A stretch of 8,239 nucleotides of DNA from positions 1-8,239 of the forward strand of contig JANWYL010000130.1 in the NCBI GenBank assembly GCA_025056955.1, given 5' to 3'. The stretch is from Sandaracinaceae bacterium (GTDB taxonomy: Bacteria > Myxococcota_A > Polyangia > Polyangiales > Sandaracinaceae). This document shows positions 1 to 6,281 of the stretch, in pieces. The notes beneath the pieces are model-generated. The model was given only the letters and a program-made list of their open reading frames with translations. It did no database searches and was not told the origin of the DNA. Numbering within the stretch: the first letter of the stretch is position 1; every line of letters begins with the position of its first letter. The translations under genes and the position numbers were made by a program.

Positions 1-797
1 ATCGCGATGGGGATGCTCCGTTCCCATGCACGGCGGACGAAGCGATAGCCTGAGAAGACGGCAAGGGATGTGCCAACGACTAGAAGGGCACTGGCTTGCT
101 CAATGCGTTTATAGGCTTGCTCGACCCGCTCGTGGGGCACGTTTTCGCCAAAGAAAACCACGTCAGGCTTAAGGACGCCTCCACAGCGCAGGCATGTTGG
201 GATCACGAAGCGCTCGAGCCACTCGCGCTCAGATTCGAGGTCAGCGTCGCCATCGGGGCCAAGTTCGGCGGTATGGGCAAGCACCCATGGGTTGGTTTCA
301 ACGAGTCGGGCTTGAAGCAGGCTGCGAGGTTCGATGAGGCCACAGTTCAGGCAACGCACGCGATGGAGAGAACCGTGAAGTTCAATCACCGAAAGGCTTC
401 CAGCACGCTGGTGGAGGCCATCGACGTTTTGGGTAATCGGGCCGAAGGCAATCCCTTGGGCTTCAAATTCGGCGAGGGCAAGGTGAGCTTGGTTGGGAGA
501 GGCGCCTGCAAAGCGAGGCCAGCCCAGCATGCTTCGCATCCAATAGCGAGCACGGAGGAGATCGTTGTTGAGATAGTCCGCAAAACGAATTGGGTTGCGC
601 GCACGCCGCCTGGTTTCCGGGCCACGATAATCTGGGATACCGCTTTCTGTGCTGATCCCTGCCCCAGTGAGCACCGCAAATCGTCCCTTGGCAAGGAGTT
701 CCCCAAGGGCTTGAATGAGGTGAGGGTCTGGGGGTTCCTGTGGCGTTTGTGCCGCATCGTATGGTGAAGCTGGAGATTGGCTCACTTCCGTACGCAT
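1..797 (-). CDS. SIRT4-like (class II) sirtuin, NAD-dependent protein deacylase, 3' end cut by window edge
   Basis: The frame reads from ATG at 797 and is still open at position 1, giving 265 codons. Sirtuins use NAD+ to remove acyl groups from lysine, or transfer ADP-ribose, and are cytoplasmic in bacteria. Visible motifs in order are the NAD-binding GAGISTESGIPDYR (residues 45-58), QNVDGLH (123-129), the catalytic His141 in ELHGS, zinc ligands C149/C152 and C202/C205, KPDVVFFGE (210-218) and VGTSLAVFSGYRF (241-253). The inter-cysteine segment with PDGD, and the YW..GWP stretch near residue 85, resemble mammalian SIRT4, hence class II. Residues 1-25 are a Pro/Gln-rich leader, so the start could be slightly different; an in-frame GTG lies two codons upstream. 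An AGGCAGGTGG stretch precedes the ATG. The gene follows tatC by about 99 bases and is probably cotranscribed. The true substrate (lipoyl, acyl or acetyl) cannot be read from sequence. Confidence 0.93.
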   Translation of the reverse strand, partial: MRTEVSQSPASPYDAAQTPQEPPDPHLIQALGELLAKGRFAVLTGAGISTESGIPDYRGPETRRRARNPIRFADYLNNDLLRARYWMRSMLGWPRFAGASPNQAHLALAEFEAQGIAFGPITQNVDGLHQRAGSLSVIELHGSLHRVRCLNCGLIEPRSLLQARLVETNPWVLAHTAELGPDGDADLESEREWLERFVIPTCLRCGGVLKPDVVFFGENVPHERVEQAYKRIEQASALLVVGTSLAVFSGYRFVRRAWERSIPIA

Positions 798-896
798 TTC
801 CACCTGCCTTTGAGGGCTTGGCCAAGGACAAAGGGTGGTGCGGGCTTCCTGTGTTTGACCAGTCTCCACTGAAGGGATGAGTAAGCCCCTATGGGC

Positions 897-1712
897 CTAA
901 GCCCTCTGCATAGAGGACGGGCTGGCCGATGCCTTGGGGCCAATGACGTATGCGATGAGCACGGAGATGTAGTAGAGCACAACAAGAGGGGTCATCACGA
1001 GCATCATGGTGGGAATGTCGCCAGAAGGGGTGAGGACAGCGGCCAATACAGCAGCGATGACGAGCCACCACCGGCCAAAGCGCAAAAGCGATTTCCAAGT
1101 GACGAGTTCAAGGTATGCGAGAAAACCAATGGCAATTGGCACTTCGAAGGTCAGCCCAAGCGCCAAAATCATTCGCAGTGCAAAGTCAAGGTATTCGTTG
1201 ATCATGATTGTGGGCTGGATGCGCAGGACTCCAACCGAGCCAGAGAAGGAAAGAAGGGCATCGAACGCGGGAGGTAAAACGAATCGGTAGCCAAAAAGGG
1301 CGCCTCCAGCAAAAAACAAGGTGGAAAGCAGGATAAAAGGAATCGCCTTGCGGCGTTCCGAGCGGTAAAGCCCAGGCGCAATAAAAAGCCAAACCTGGTA
1401 AAACATCCAAGGGCTTGCAATCAGGCTTCCAAAAACGATGGCAATCATCGCATAGTTGATGAACATGTCTGCGGGATTGCCAAAGTGCAGGGTTGGCTCT
1501 CCTTGCCCAAGCGCACGGAATGCATGAACGTAGGGCTCGGCGAGAAAGGCCAAAATCGCTTCGCGGTAATGCCAAGCAATGGCAATGCCTGGAACAAGCC
1601 CCCACAAGGCACGTATCAACCGCATCCGGAGCTCCTGCAGGTGCTCGACAAGAGACATTTCGACGTCGTCTTCAGGACCAGATGGGTGCGAAGGCGAGTT
1701 GCGAGGATGCAT
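897..1712 (-). CDS. tatC: Twin-arginine translocase subunit TatC
   Basis: TatC is the six-helix inner-membrane receptor of the Tat pathway. With TatB it binds twin-arginine signal peptides and exports folded proteins. The 271-residue product has the conserved cytoplasmic N-terminal motif HLQELRMR (24-31), Pro101 in the first periplasmic loop region, IAPGLYRSERR (111-121), FEVP with the conserved Glu in a membrane helix (189-192) and TPSGDIPTM (228-236). Hydrophobic stretches fit six membrane spans. I chose ATG at 1712; a TTG two codons upstream (1718) keeps the frame, and ATG at 1658, just before SLVEHLQELR, is another candidate because the first 18 residues are a poorly conserved Pro/Ser/Asp-rich leader. 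No strong ribosome site precedes any of the three. It lies downstream of tatB in the same direction, separated by about 156 bases. A short polar tail follows the last helix. No Tat substrate is visible nearby. Confidence 0.96.
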   Translation of the reverse strand: MHPRNSPSHPSGPEDDVEMSLVEHLQELRMRLIRALWGLVPGIAIAWHYREAILAFLAEPYVHAFRALGQGEPTLHFGNPADMFINYAMIAIVFGSLIASPWMFYQVWLFIAPGLYRSERRKAIPFILLSTLFFAGGALFGYRFVLPPAFDALLSFSGSVGVLRIQPTIMINEYLDFALRMILALGLTFEVPIAIGFLAYLELVTWKSLLRFGRWWLVIAAVLAAVLTPSGDIPTMMLVMTPLVVLYYISVLIAYVIGPKASASPSSMQRA

Positions 1713-1790
1713 TCCCAACCGTCCGAACAGGTGATGAGATGATTAAGATGAGGTTGAAATAGGGAACAAGGAGCGTTGTCTAGGTCCTGA

Positions 1791-1829
1791 TCTTTCCAAC
1801 TCTTTCCAATAAGCCATTTTTAATAAGCC
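1791..1829. repeat. Pair of short direct repeats in the tatB-tatC spacer
   Basis: Two 10-base copies of tctttccaa(c/t) lie back to back at 1791-1810. They are followed by two copies of aataagcc at 1808-1815 and 1822-1829, with a T-rich stretch between. The spacer (1713-1868) holds no supportable gene. The repeats could be remnants of replication slippage or a binding site ahead of tatC; nothing in the sequence decides between these. A weak five-base stem (aagcc / ggctt) overlaps but lacks a following T-run in the direction of transcription, so I do not call a terminator. Confidence 0.4.
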
Positions 1830-1868
1830 GTAAGGAGTGGCTTGGGGGAATTTGGGGATGTAGTTGAA

Positions 1869-2351
1869 TTAAGCAGAGGTTTGGTTGGAAGTCTTTGAAG
1901 GAGTGGAAGTTTCATCGGTTGAGTCAGGAGGGTGAATGGTTTGAGCCAAAGGTGAAGTGGTTGCATCCGTTTGCAAATCAGATGGTGATGATGAATTTCT
2001 GCCTGGTGATGGAGTAGGTGTTGATTGGGTGTCGATAGGAGTCTGAGGAATAGGAGCATCGGGATCAGAAGAGGGGTGACGCTGCATCCATTCTTCAAGG
2101 CGCTTGCGGCGAAGCTCGGCGATTTCGCGGAGGGCCTCGTCTTGGATGATTTGGTCAATACCGCTTGCAATTCGGATTTCTTCGGCAGCGCGCTTCATTT
2201 GGCGGTACACCCGCACCATGCTCCGAATGGCGGAGGGAAGTCGCTCTGGGCCCACGGCGATGAGAAGGAGCAAGGCGATAAGCAAAGCTTCCCAAAAGCC
2301 GATGCCTAGCATTGCTTTGGGTGTAGCAAAGCCATGTGGTGTTGCATTCAT
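1869..2351 (-). CDS. tatB: Twin-arginine translocase subunit TatB
   Basis: TatB partners TatC in the signal-peptide receptor complex at the inner membrane. From ATG 2351 the product has 160 residues: a short leader (1-13), MLGIGFWEALLIALLLL with the Glu (E21) typical of TatB in its membrane span (about 17-33), the hallmark hinge GPERLP (34-39), an amphipathic helix (41-60), a charged helical segment (62-92) and a low-complexity Ser/Thr/Pro/Gln tail (93-160). GPERLP and the early Glu favour TatB over TatA; no second TatA-type gene is in the window. The ATG at 2351 overlaps the gshB stop as TGATG, which suggests translational coupling. However, family members normally begin at the Met of MLGIGF, so ATG 2312 (147 residues) is a serious alternative; neither start has a strong ribosome site. 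tatC follows downstream on the same strand. Confidence 0.92.
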   Translation of the reverse strand: MNATPHGFATPKAMLGIGFWEALLIALLLLIAVGPERLPSAIRSMVRVYRQMKRAAEEIRIASGIDQIIQDEALREIAELRRKRLEEWMQRHPSSDPDAPIPQTPIDTQSTPTPSPGRNSSSPSDLQTDATTSPLAQTIHPPDSTDETSTPSKTSNQTSA

Positions 2352-3304
2352 CACAGGCGTTTTTCGATCCAATCGAGCACGCGTGCGCTCAAGTTTTGAC
2401 CGCTGAAGCGCGACATTTGCTGGATGCCAGTGGGACTTGTGACGTTGACTTCGGTGAGTTTGCCGCCGATTACATCGAGCCCAACGAAAAAGAGGCCGTC
2501 AGCCCGGAGTCGCTCTTTCATCGCGTCGATGATTCGACGATCTGCATCATCAATCGCTGCTGGAGCAGCTCGACCACCAGCGTGAAGGTTCGAGCGGAGG
2601 TCGTTTGGGCGGGGGATACGAAGGATGGCTCCAATCGCTTCGCCATCGACAAGGAGGATGCGTTTATCACCTTGAGAAACCTCTGGGAGGTATTGCTGCA
2701 CCATCACGAGGCTTTGTCCTTCTTCAGTGAGGTTTTCGATGATGGCGTTGTGGTTGGGGTCTTCAGTGCGCAGGAGAAACACGTTGTGCCCTCCGGCACC
2801 ATAAAGCGGCTTGATCACTGCCATGCCACCATGTGTTTCCATAAATTCGATGATGCTTTCTTTTTCGCTTGTGACGATGGTTCGAGGCATGAGCTCGGGA
2901 AAGTGGAGGGCATAGAGCTTTTCATTGGCCTCTCGCAGACCACGGGGGTCGTTGATGATCAGGCTCTGCCCGCGGGCCAGCTCGAGCACTTGGGTGGCCC
3001 AAAGGTAATGCCGATCGAAGGGGGGGTCTTTGCGGACAAAAATGGCCTGGAATTCGCTCAAGAAGACCGCCTCTTTTGGGCCGAGCACGAGAGGTGGCTG
3101 CCCTTCGCGAGAGGGGGTCACCGGACGCACCCAGGCGCCTGCCCGTGCGCCGCCTGGTGAGCTGTGCACGAAGAGATTGGTGATCAGGCAGTGATCGACC
3201 CGGTGACCGCGCCGTACGGCTTCCTCGATGAGGGCAAAAGAGGTGTCTGAATCAGCTTGAATTTTTTCTGGAGGATCCATCACAAAAAGCAGACGCAGGG
3301 GCAT
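2351..3304 (-). CDS. gshB: Glutathione synthetase (ATP-grasp)
   Basis: GshB joins gamma-glutamylcysteine and glycine with ATP in the last step of glutathione synthesis, in the cytoplasm. The 317-residue product matches the E. coli enzyme in length (316) and in motif order: VMDPPEKI near the N-terminus (8-15), FVRKDPPFD (89-97), NDPRGLREANEKL (118-130), the ATP-grasp segment VIKPLYGAGGHNVF (163-176), GDKRILLVDGE (212-222), N239 with GGR (243-245), GLDVIGGKLTEVNVTSPTG (275-293). The TEVNVTSPTG block supplies metal and glycine-site residues. ATG at 3304 gives the expected N-terminus although no clear Shine-Dalgarno precedes it. It lies 41 bases after the unrecognised exported-protein gene, and its TGA overlaps the tatB start candidate. 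The first enzyme of the pathway (gshA) is not in the window. No key residue of the family appears lost. Confidence 0.96.
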   Translation of the reverse strand: MPLRLLFVMDPPEKIQADSDTSFALIEEAVRRGHRVDHCLITNLFVHSSPGGARAGAWVRPVTPSREGQPPLVLGPKEAVFLSEFQAIFVRKDPPFDRHYLWATQVLELARGQSLIINDPRGLREANEKLYALHFPELMPRTIVTSEKESIIEFMETHGGMAVIKPLYGAGGHNVFLLRTEDPNHNAIIENLTEEGQSLVMVQQYLPEVSQGDKRILLVDGEAIGAILRIPRPNDLRSNLHAGGRAAPAAIDDADRRIIDAMKERLRADGLFFVGLDVIGGKLTEVNVTSPTGIQQMSRFSGQNLSARVLDWIEKRL

Positions 3305-3345
3305 GTGCTTAATCTAAGAAGGCCCTGAGGGGTGTCCACGGACGA

Positions 3346-3906
3346 CTAGATTCCAATGACAAGGAAGCCTTCAACCCTTCTCCGAAGAAGGAGCATGAGA
3401 ACAGGCTCGCTCGGAAGGGAGACCAAGATGTCATTGGCTTCAAGACCCTCTGGGAGGGTGTTGGGAAAGCGGGTGCTCAGAGCAAACACTTTGATCTCTG
3501 AGACTTGACCAAAAGAGACCCGCTTGAGTTGCCTAGCAAGCAGGCGCTCAACTGCACGCTCACGCCGAATCGATGGAAAAAAAAGGCGGGGAGGATGAGA
3601 AGGGTCCAAAATGGAGTCGATTGCAAAAAGGGAAGGTGCAAGCAGGGTTTCGAGCATGCGGCTTTCTTTGTGAAGGAGAGCTTCAACGAAAAGGTCCAAA
3701 AAAGCATAAAGCGCAGCAGAGCCCTCACTGAGTTTGCGGCTTTCCACTTCACCCACTTCTGCAATCGGTGTCCTATGCAGGGGAGAGGCGAAAGCCAAGC
3801 TTTCTGTGCGAGGTGCCTCCATCAACAATCGGCTGCCGCACGATTGACCCAAAAGCAGGCACAATGTCGAGCTACGCAAGACAAAATGGGCGCACCTGAA
3901 TTTCAC
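3346..3906 (-). CDS. Unrecognised protein, probably exported (possible lipoprotein)
   Basis: I do not recognise the family. The reading frame extends back to 4113 but overlaps the amidotransferase gene deeply, so a later start is likely. GTG 3906 gives 186 residues beginning MKFRCAHFVL, followed by a short hydrophobic stretch ending LLLGQSC (Cys23), which resembles a signal sequence with an imperfect lipobox. TTG 3879 would keep the hydrophobic stretch, whereas ATG 3822 would give a 158-residue protein with no signal. The mature part is mixed alpha/beta in look: a helical segment with ALYAFLDLFVEALLH, a basic stretch RRERAVERLLARQLKR, then alternating hydrophobic segments up to the C-terminal VEGFLVIGI. 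That size and order would fit a small NTF2-like fold, but this is only a guess. With GTG or TTG the gene overlaps the end of the amidotransferase gene, and gshB follows by 41 bases, so cotranscription is likely. Confidence 0.6.
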   Translation of the reverse strand: MKFRCAHFVLRSSTLCLLLGQSCGSRLLMEAPRTESLAFASPLHRTPIAEVGEVESRKLSEGSAALYAFLDLFVEALLHKESRMLETLLAPSLFAIDSILDPSHPPRLFFPSIRRERAVERLLARQLKRVSFGQVSEIKVFALSTRFPNTLPEGLEANDILVSLPSEPVLMLLLRRRVEGFLVIGI

Positions 3907-4654
3907 GGGTGATGAGGATCCCCTGCCCCTTTTGAATGGGGGTGTAATCCGGAGGGGCTTCGGAACCGCCATAAGCCAGCACATAGCGGAAAGGAGGACC
4001 ATGGCCATCTTCAGGAAACTGGCGCTCCACGTAAAACATGGGTGCACCCCGGCAGGCCACAGCTGTAAGTCGCCCATTTGAGAGGGCCACATCGAGGTCG
4101 GCCAAAGGAGCACCCACTTCGGTGCTCATCCGATCGATCAACAAAACCGTAGAACGCAGCGCGGAGACCACAGCTTGAGAATCGACGTCAAGAGCGTCAA
4201 TCAAGCCGCGATCGTGCAGAAAAGACAAAAAGATGTGAAAAACCACCTCACTGTCTGTGGTTCCACGGATATTGCGCCTCAAAAAGTCGGGTAAAGACTC
4301 AATGAGAGCTGCTCTCATTGCCTCGAATCCATACACCGTCCCGTGGTGCGCAAAGAGCCAGCGCCGCATTCTAAATGGATGCGTGTTTTCGGCGCGATAA
4401 TCGCCCACCGAGGCGCGTCGAAGGTGGATAATGGCACAATCACTCCTTACATTTCCGGCAATGTCTTTCCAGCTGATCGGATCACCGCCCCGATAAGGGC
4501 GCTTTTTGTGGAGCACCTCGCCGCCCTGATAGAAACCAATTCCCCATGCATCGGCTTGCTCTGCAGGCCATTCTCCAATTGCTCCCCGCTCTTCAAGTAG
4601 TGCTTCAAGGAGCCGATCGCTGCGGTTGGCGACGTAGGCGATGATGCGCGCCAT
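3872..4654 (-). CDS. Class II glutamine amidotransferase-like protein lacking the nucleophile Cys
   Basis: The 260-residue product has the fold signatures of the YafJ/EgtC/Dug3 type of class II (Ntn) amidotransferase: MARIIAYVANR at the N-terminus, WGIGFYQGGEV (37-47), IHLRRASVGDYRAENTHPF (76-94), RRWLFAHHGTV (97-107) and GTTDSEVVFHIFLSFL (131-146). Active members keep Met-Cys at the N-terminus, where Cys2 becomes the catalytic nucleophile, and an HNG-type motif whose Asn helps form the oxyanion hole. Here residue 2 is Ala and the second motif is HHG (103-105). GAGGA, four bases before ATG 4654, fixes the start, so the missing Cys is not a start-site error. It may be a non-catalytic homologue, a scaffold, or use other chemistry. 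It follows the 62-residue membrane-protein gene by 59 bases and precedes an exported-protein gene and gshB. A link to glutathione is suggested only by position and by the Dug3/EgtC relatives. Confidence 0.88.
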   Translation of the reverse strand: MARIIAYVANRSDRLLEALLEERGAIGEWPAEQADAWGIGFYQGGEVLHKKRPYRGGDPISWKDIAGNVRSDCAIIHLRRASVGDYRAENTHPFRMRRWLFAHHGTVYGFEAMRAALIESLPDFLRRNIRGTTDSEVVFHIFLSFLHDRGLIDALDVDSQAVVSALRSTVLLIDRMSTEVGAPLADLDVALSNGRLTAVACRGAPMFYVERQFPEDGHGPPFRYVLAYGGSEAPPDYTPIQKGQGILITREIQVRPFCLA

Positions 4655-4658
4655 TGCT

Positions 4659-4663
4659 TCCTC
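4659..4663 (-). promoter_or_regulatory. Ribosome binding site of the amidotransferase-like gene
   Basis: On the minus strand GAGGA lies four bases upstream of ATG 4654. It matters because it supports this ATG as the true start and therefore confirms that residue 2 is Ala rather than the expected Cys. Confidence 0.7.
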
Positions 4664-4685
4664 GAGACCGTGCGGAGGATTTCAC

Positions 4686-4707
4686 GATAAGTCTTTGGCA
4701 ACTTATC
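4686..4707. repeat. Perfect 7-bp inverted repeat between the small membrane-protein gene and the amidotransferase-like gene
   Basis: gataagt (4686-4692) and acttatc (4701-4707) are exact reverse complements around an 8-base loop. They sit in the 59-base spacer, about 30-50 bases before ATG 4654. No T-run follows on the minus strand, so it is not a classical terminator. It could be a weak RNA hairpin or an operator half-site pair. Confidence 0.45.
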
Positions 4708-4713
4708 AGTGCG

Positions 4714-4902
4714 TCAAGTTTCAGAAGCAGAAGCATCGCAAGATTTGCCTTTTTTGAGCTTGTTTTCGAAAGCAGAAAGGAGGGCTTCGGTTTTGGCTGC
4801 GATTTGGCGCTCGACGATGGCAACTGCCAGGCGAAACGCCGCAACCAGTGCCAGTGAAGCGCTCAGGACGAGGATGGGCTCTAGGAAGTCGATGGCACTC
4901 AT
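4714..4902 (-). CDS. Small single-span membrane protein
   Basis: The family is not recognised. The 62-residue product starts MSAIDFLEPILVLSASLALVAA: one hydrophobic segment at about 5-27, then an amphipathic, charged helix (VERQIAAKTEALLSAFENKLKKGK) and a Ser/Ala/Asp tail with a single Cys. This points to a bitopic membrane protein with a short helical domain on one side. That the gene is real is supported by its start: ATG 4902-4900 overlaps the stop of the EF-hand gene as ATGA, the usual sign of translational coupling. The amidotransferase-like gene follows after 59 bases. Function unknown; the coupling suggests that it acts with, or at least in ratio to, the EF-hand protein. Confidence 0.7.
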   Translation of the reverse strand: MSAIDFLEPILVLSASLALVAAFRLAVAIVERQIAAKTEALLSAFENKLKKGKSCDASASET

Positions 4903-5429
4903 CGGAAATGAGAAGGAGGCTGGAATTTGGGGTTATTGACTCGAAGGTCTTCGAGAAACCAGCGGATGTCAGCGATGCCCTGCCGTAGTCGAGCCTGTTC
5001 GTCAGAATCAAGGCGATGATCATCGTCGCGGTCGAGCGCTCGCAGGACAGAATAGAGAAGCTGAAGCTCAGGAATAGAGAGGGTATGGCCGGGTGGCGAT
5101 AAAGAAGCGAAAGCTTCGATGCATGCGCTTGCCAATTCTACCTCTTGTTGGTCCAAACGTCCATCAGCGTTTAAATCGAGATAATCGAGGCATTTGTTCA
5201 AAAGAGCGAGACTTTCGGAATGGAGATTGCGGATTGGCACAAGCAGGCGGCGCGCGCTAAGTCTAGCAGAGCCTGAAAGGACACTGCTTTTGGCGCTTGC
5301 GAGTCGCCCTAAAACGCCTTCAAGTTCGCGACGGCCGCTTTCATCAAGGGCCCGAATGGCTTCGGCGAGACGAGGGGCTTCCTCCTCGCACGCTTGGGCA
5401 AGGCGATCAACAATTGAGTCGTTACTCAT
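4899..5429 (-). CDS. Protein with two EF-hand calcium-binding loops
   Basis: The 176-residue product begins with a helical, Ala/Glu/Arg-rich half (1-75). It then carries two EF-hand loops: DLNADGRLDQQE (85-96), which fits the 12-residue consensus with Asp/Asn at 1, 3, 5, Gly at 6, Leu at 8 and Glu at 12, and DRDDDHRLDSDE (133-144), which keeps the acidic ligands but has His at loop position 6. Helical segments lie on either side of both loops, as expected of a paired EF-hand. There is no signal peptide, so it is probably cytoplasmic or membrane-associated through a partner. ATG 5429 is the first sensible start, with no strong ribosome site. It lies 41 bases after the crotonase gene, and its stop overlaps the start of the 62-residue membrane-protein gene. 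Calcium binding is a family inference; role unknown. Confidence 0.85.
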   Translation of the reverse strand: MSNDSIVDRLAQACEEEAPRLAEAIRALDESGRRELEGVLGRLASAKSSVLSGSARLSARRLLVPIRNLHSESLALLNKCLDYLDLNADGRLDQQEVELASACIEAFASLSPPGHTLSIPELQLLYSVLRALDRDDDHRLDSDEQARLRQGIADIRWFLEDLRVNNPKFQPPSHFR

Positions 5430-5470
5430 GAGGCATATTTAGCATGCGTGTAATTGGAGGGAATTGAAAT

Positions 5471-6199
5471 TTATTCGATAGACCTGCCACTCAAGGATTT
5501 TGTCCACTCGGGGAGCCATTGCTTTCGGAACTCGGCATATCTTTGAAGGGCTTTTTCGTAGGCTTTTTTGCGAAATTCGAGTTTGGTTGCTCGGTAGGCT
5601 TTTGGAGAAAGAGATTGCAATTGACCAAGTCGGGCTTCAGCATACATCATGAGTTTTTCTGGAGGGGCGAGCTCGTGGACAAGCCCACGGGAGAGGGCCT
5701 CTTCTGGGCCGAAGCGCTCTGCCCAAAGAAGGAGGCGTTCGGCGTGGGGTGGGGGAACCTGGGAGCGCACCACTGCGTGGACGAAAGGGGGATAAAGGAG
5801 GCCGAGGGAGACCCCTGTCATCCCAAAGCGGGTGTTTGGTGCGTTGGTGGCAATTCGGCAGTCACAGCAGAGGGCGAGCAATAACCCACCTGCTATGGCG
5901 TGTCCATTGATGGCTGCGACTGTGGGGGCTGGGTGCAGGAAGAGGCGCTGAACGACTGCTTCGAGGCGATCCATCCACAGCTCGACACGTTCTGGGCTTG
6001 CAGCGATGAGCTCCTTGATGTCGAGGCCTGCGGAAAAGACCTCACCTTTGCCGTGGATGATAAACGCTTTTTCTCCCAGGTTTTGGAGGGTTGCGAGCAG
6101 TGTTTCGAGGGCGTCAAGTGTCAGGAGGTTGAGACCTGGGCCTGAAAGGATGACGACATTCACCTTGGGATCAGTAAGTGATGGATGTTTAAGGAGCAA
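5471..6199 (-). CDS. Enoyl-CoA hydratase/isomerase (crotonase) family protein without the usual catalytic glutamates
   Basis: The crotonase fold stabilises acyl-CoA enolates through an oxyanion hole. The 242-residue product shows the beta strand VNVVILSGPG (13-22), the first oxyanion segment VFSAGLDIKEL (54-64), the second AINGHAIAGGLLLALCCDC (96-114), FGMTGVSLGL (125-134) and a C-terminal helical region with LSPKAYRATK. Aligned by eye with rat mitochondrial hydratase, the catalytic Glu144 is replaced by Leu107 and Glu164 by Gly129. The single Glu of delta3,delta2-enoyl-CoA isomerases also falls at Gly129, although GGLLLALCCD resembles that branch. It is therefore unlikely to be a standard hydratase; another acyl-CoA reaction, or no catalysis, is possible. 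The start is uncertain: TTG 6199 has no ribosome site, no in-frame ATG exists between it and the upstream stop, and GTG 6163 is an alternative. It heads the minus-strand gene run. Confidence 0.88.
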   Translation of the reverse strand: MLLKHPSLTDPKVNVVILSGPGLNLLTLDALETLLATLQNLGEKAFIIHGKGEVFSAGLDIKELIAASPERVELWMDRLEAVVQRLFLHPAPTVAAINGHAIAGGLLLALCCDCRIATNAPNTRFGMTGVSLGLLYPPFVHAVVRSQVPPPHAERLLLWAERFGPEEALSRGLVHELAPPEKLMMYAEARLGQLQSLSPKAYRATKLEFRKKAYEKALQRYAEFRKQWLPEWTKSLSGRSIE

Positions 6200-6281
6200 G
6201 TGTGCGAAACGATTGGGAAGCGTTGCAGCGTTGAGGCGAAGCGGATAGGATTGCTCTCGCGTTGGTCAAGGAGTGGCGAGT
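6200..6281. promoter_or_regulatory. Divergent spacer between the crotonase gene and the Cys-repeat gene
   Basis: The two genes point away from each other across about 82 bases, so promoters for both should lie here or within the gene starts. I see no convincing -35/-10 pair. The best plus-strand candidate, TTGCAG (6223-6228), 17 bases, TAGGAT (6246-6251), is weak. The call rests on gene arrangement alone. Confidence 0.4.
6268..6273 (+). promoter_or_regulatory. Ribosome binding site of the Cys-repeat gene
   Basis: AAGGAG lies eight bases before ATG 6282, a near-ideal Shine-Dalgarno sequence and spacing. It fixes the start and frame of the large plus-strand gene against the overlapping alternatives. 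Confidence 0.8.

Noticed and set aside
96..767. Plus-strand open frame of 223 codons
   Set aside because: It is antisense to the sirtuin, whose motifs are complete in the minus frame that runs off the left edge.
880..899. Imperfect palindrome around the tatC stop codon as a terminator
   Set aside because: Only a short interrupted stem (GCCC/GGGC core) and no T-run follow in the direction of transcription; the next gene starts about 100 bases on.
2336..3160. Plus-strand open frame of 274 codons
   Set aside because: It lies entirely opposite gshB (and the start of tatB), which has full family motifs; the plus frame shows no domain.
3907..4113. Upstream extension of the unrecognised exported-protein frame to ATG 4113
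   Set aside because: It would overlap the well-supported amidotransferase-like gene by about 240 bases and would place a Trp/Met/Pro-rich stretch of shadow sequence before the signal-like segment.
6223..6251. Possible sigma70 promoter TTGCAG - 17 bp - TAGGAT
   Set aside because: The match is poor in the -35 box and only partial in the -10 box, so I mention it only as the best of weak candidates in the divergent spacer.
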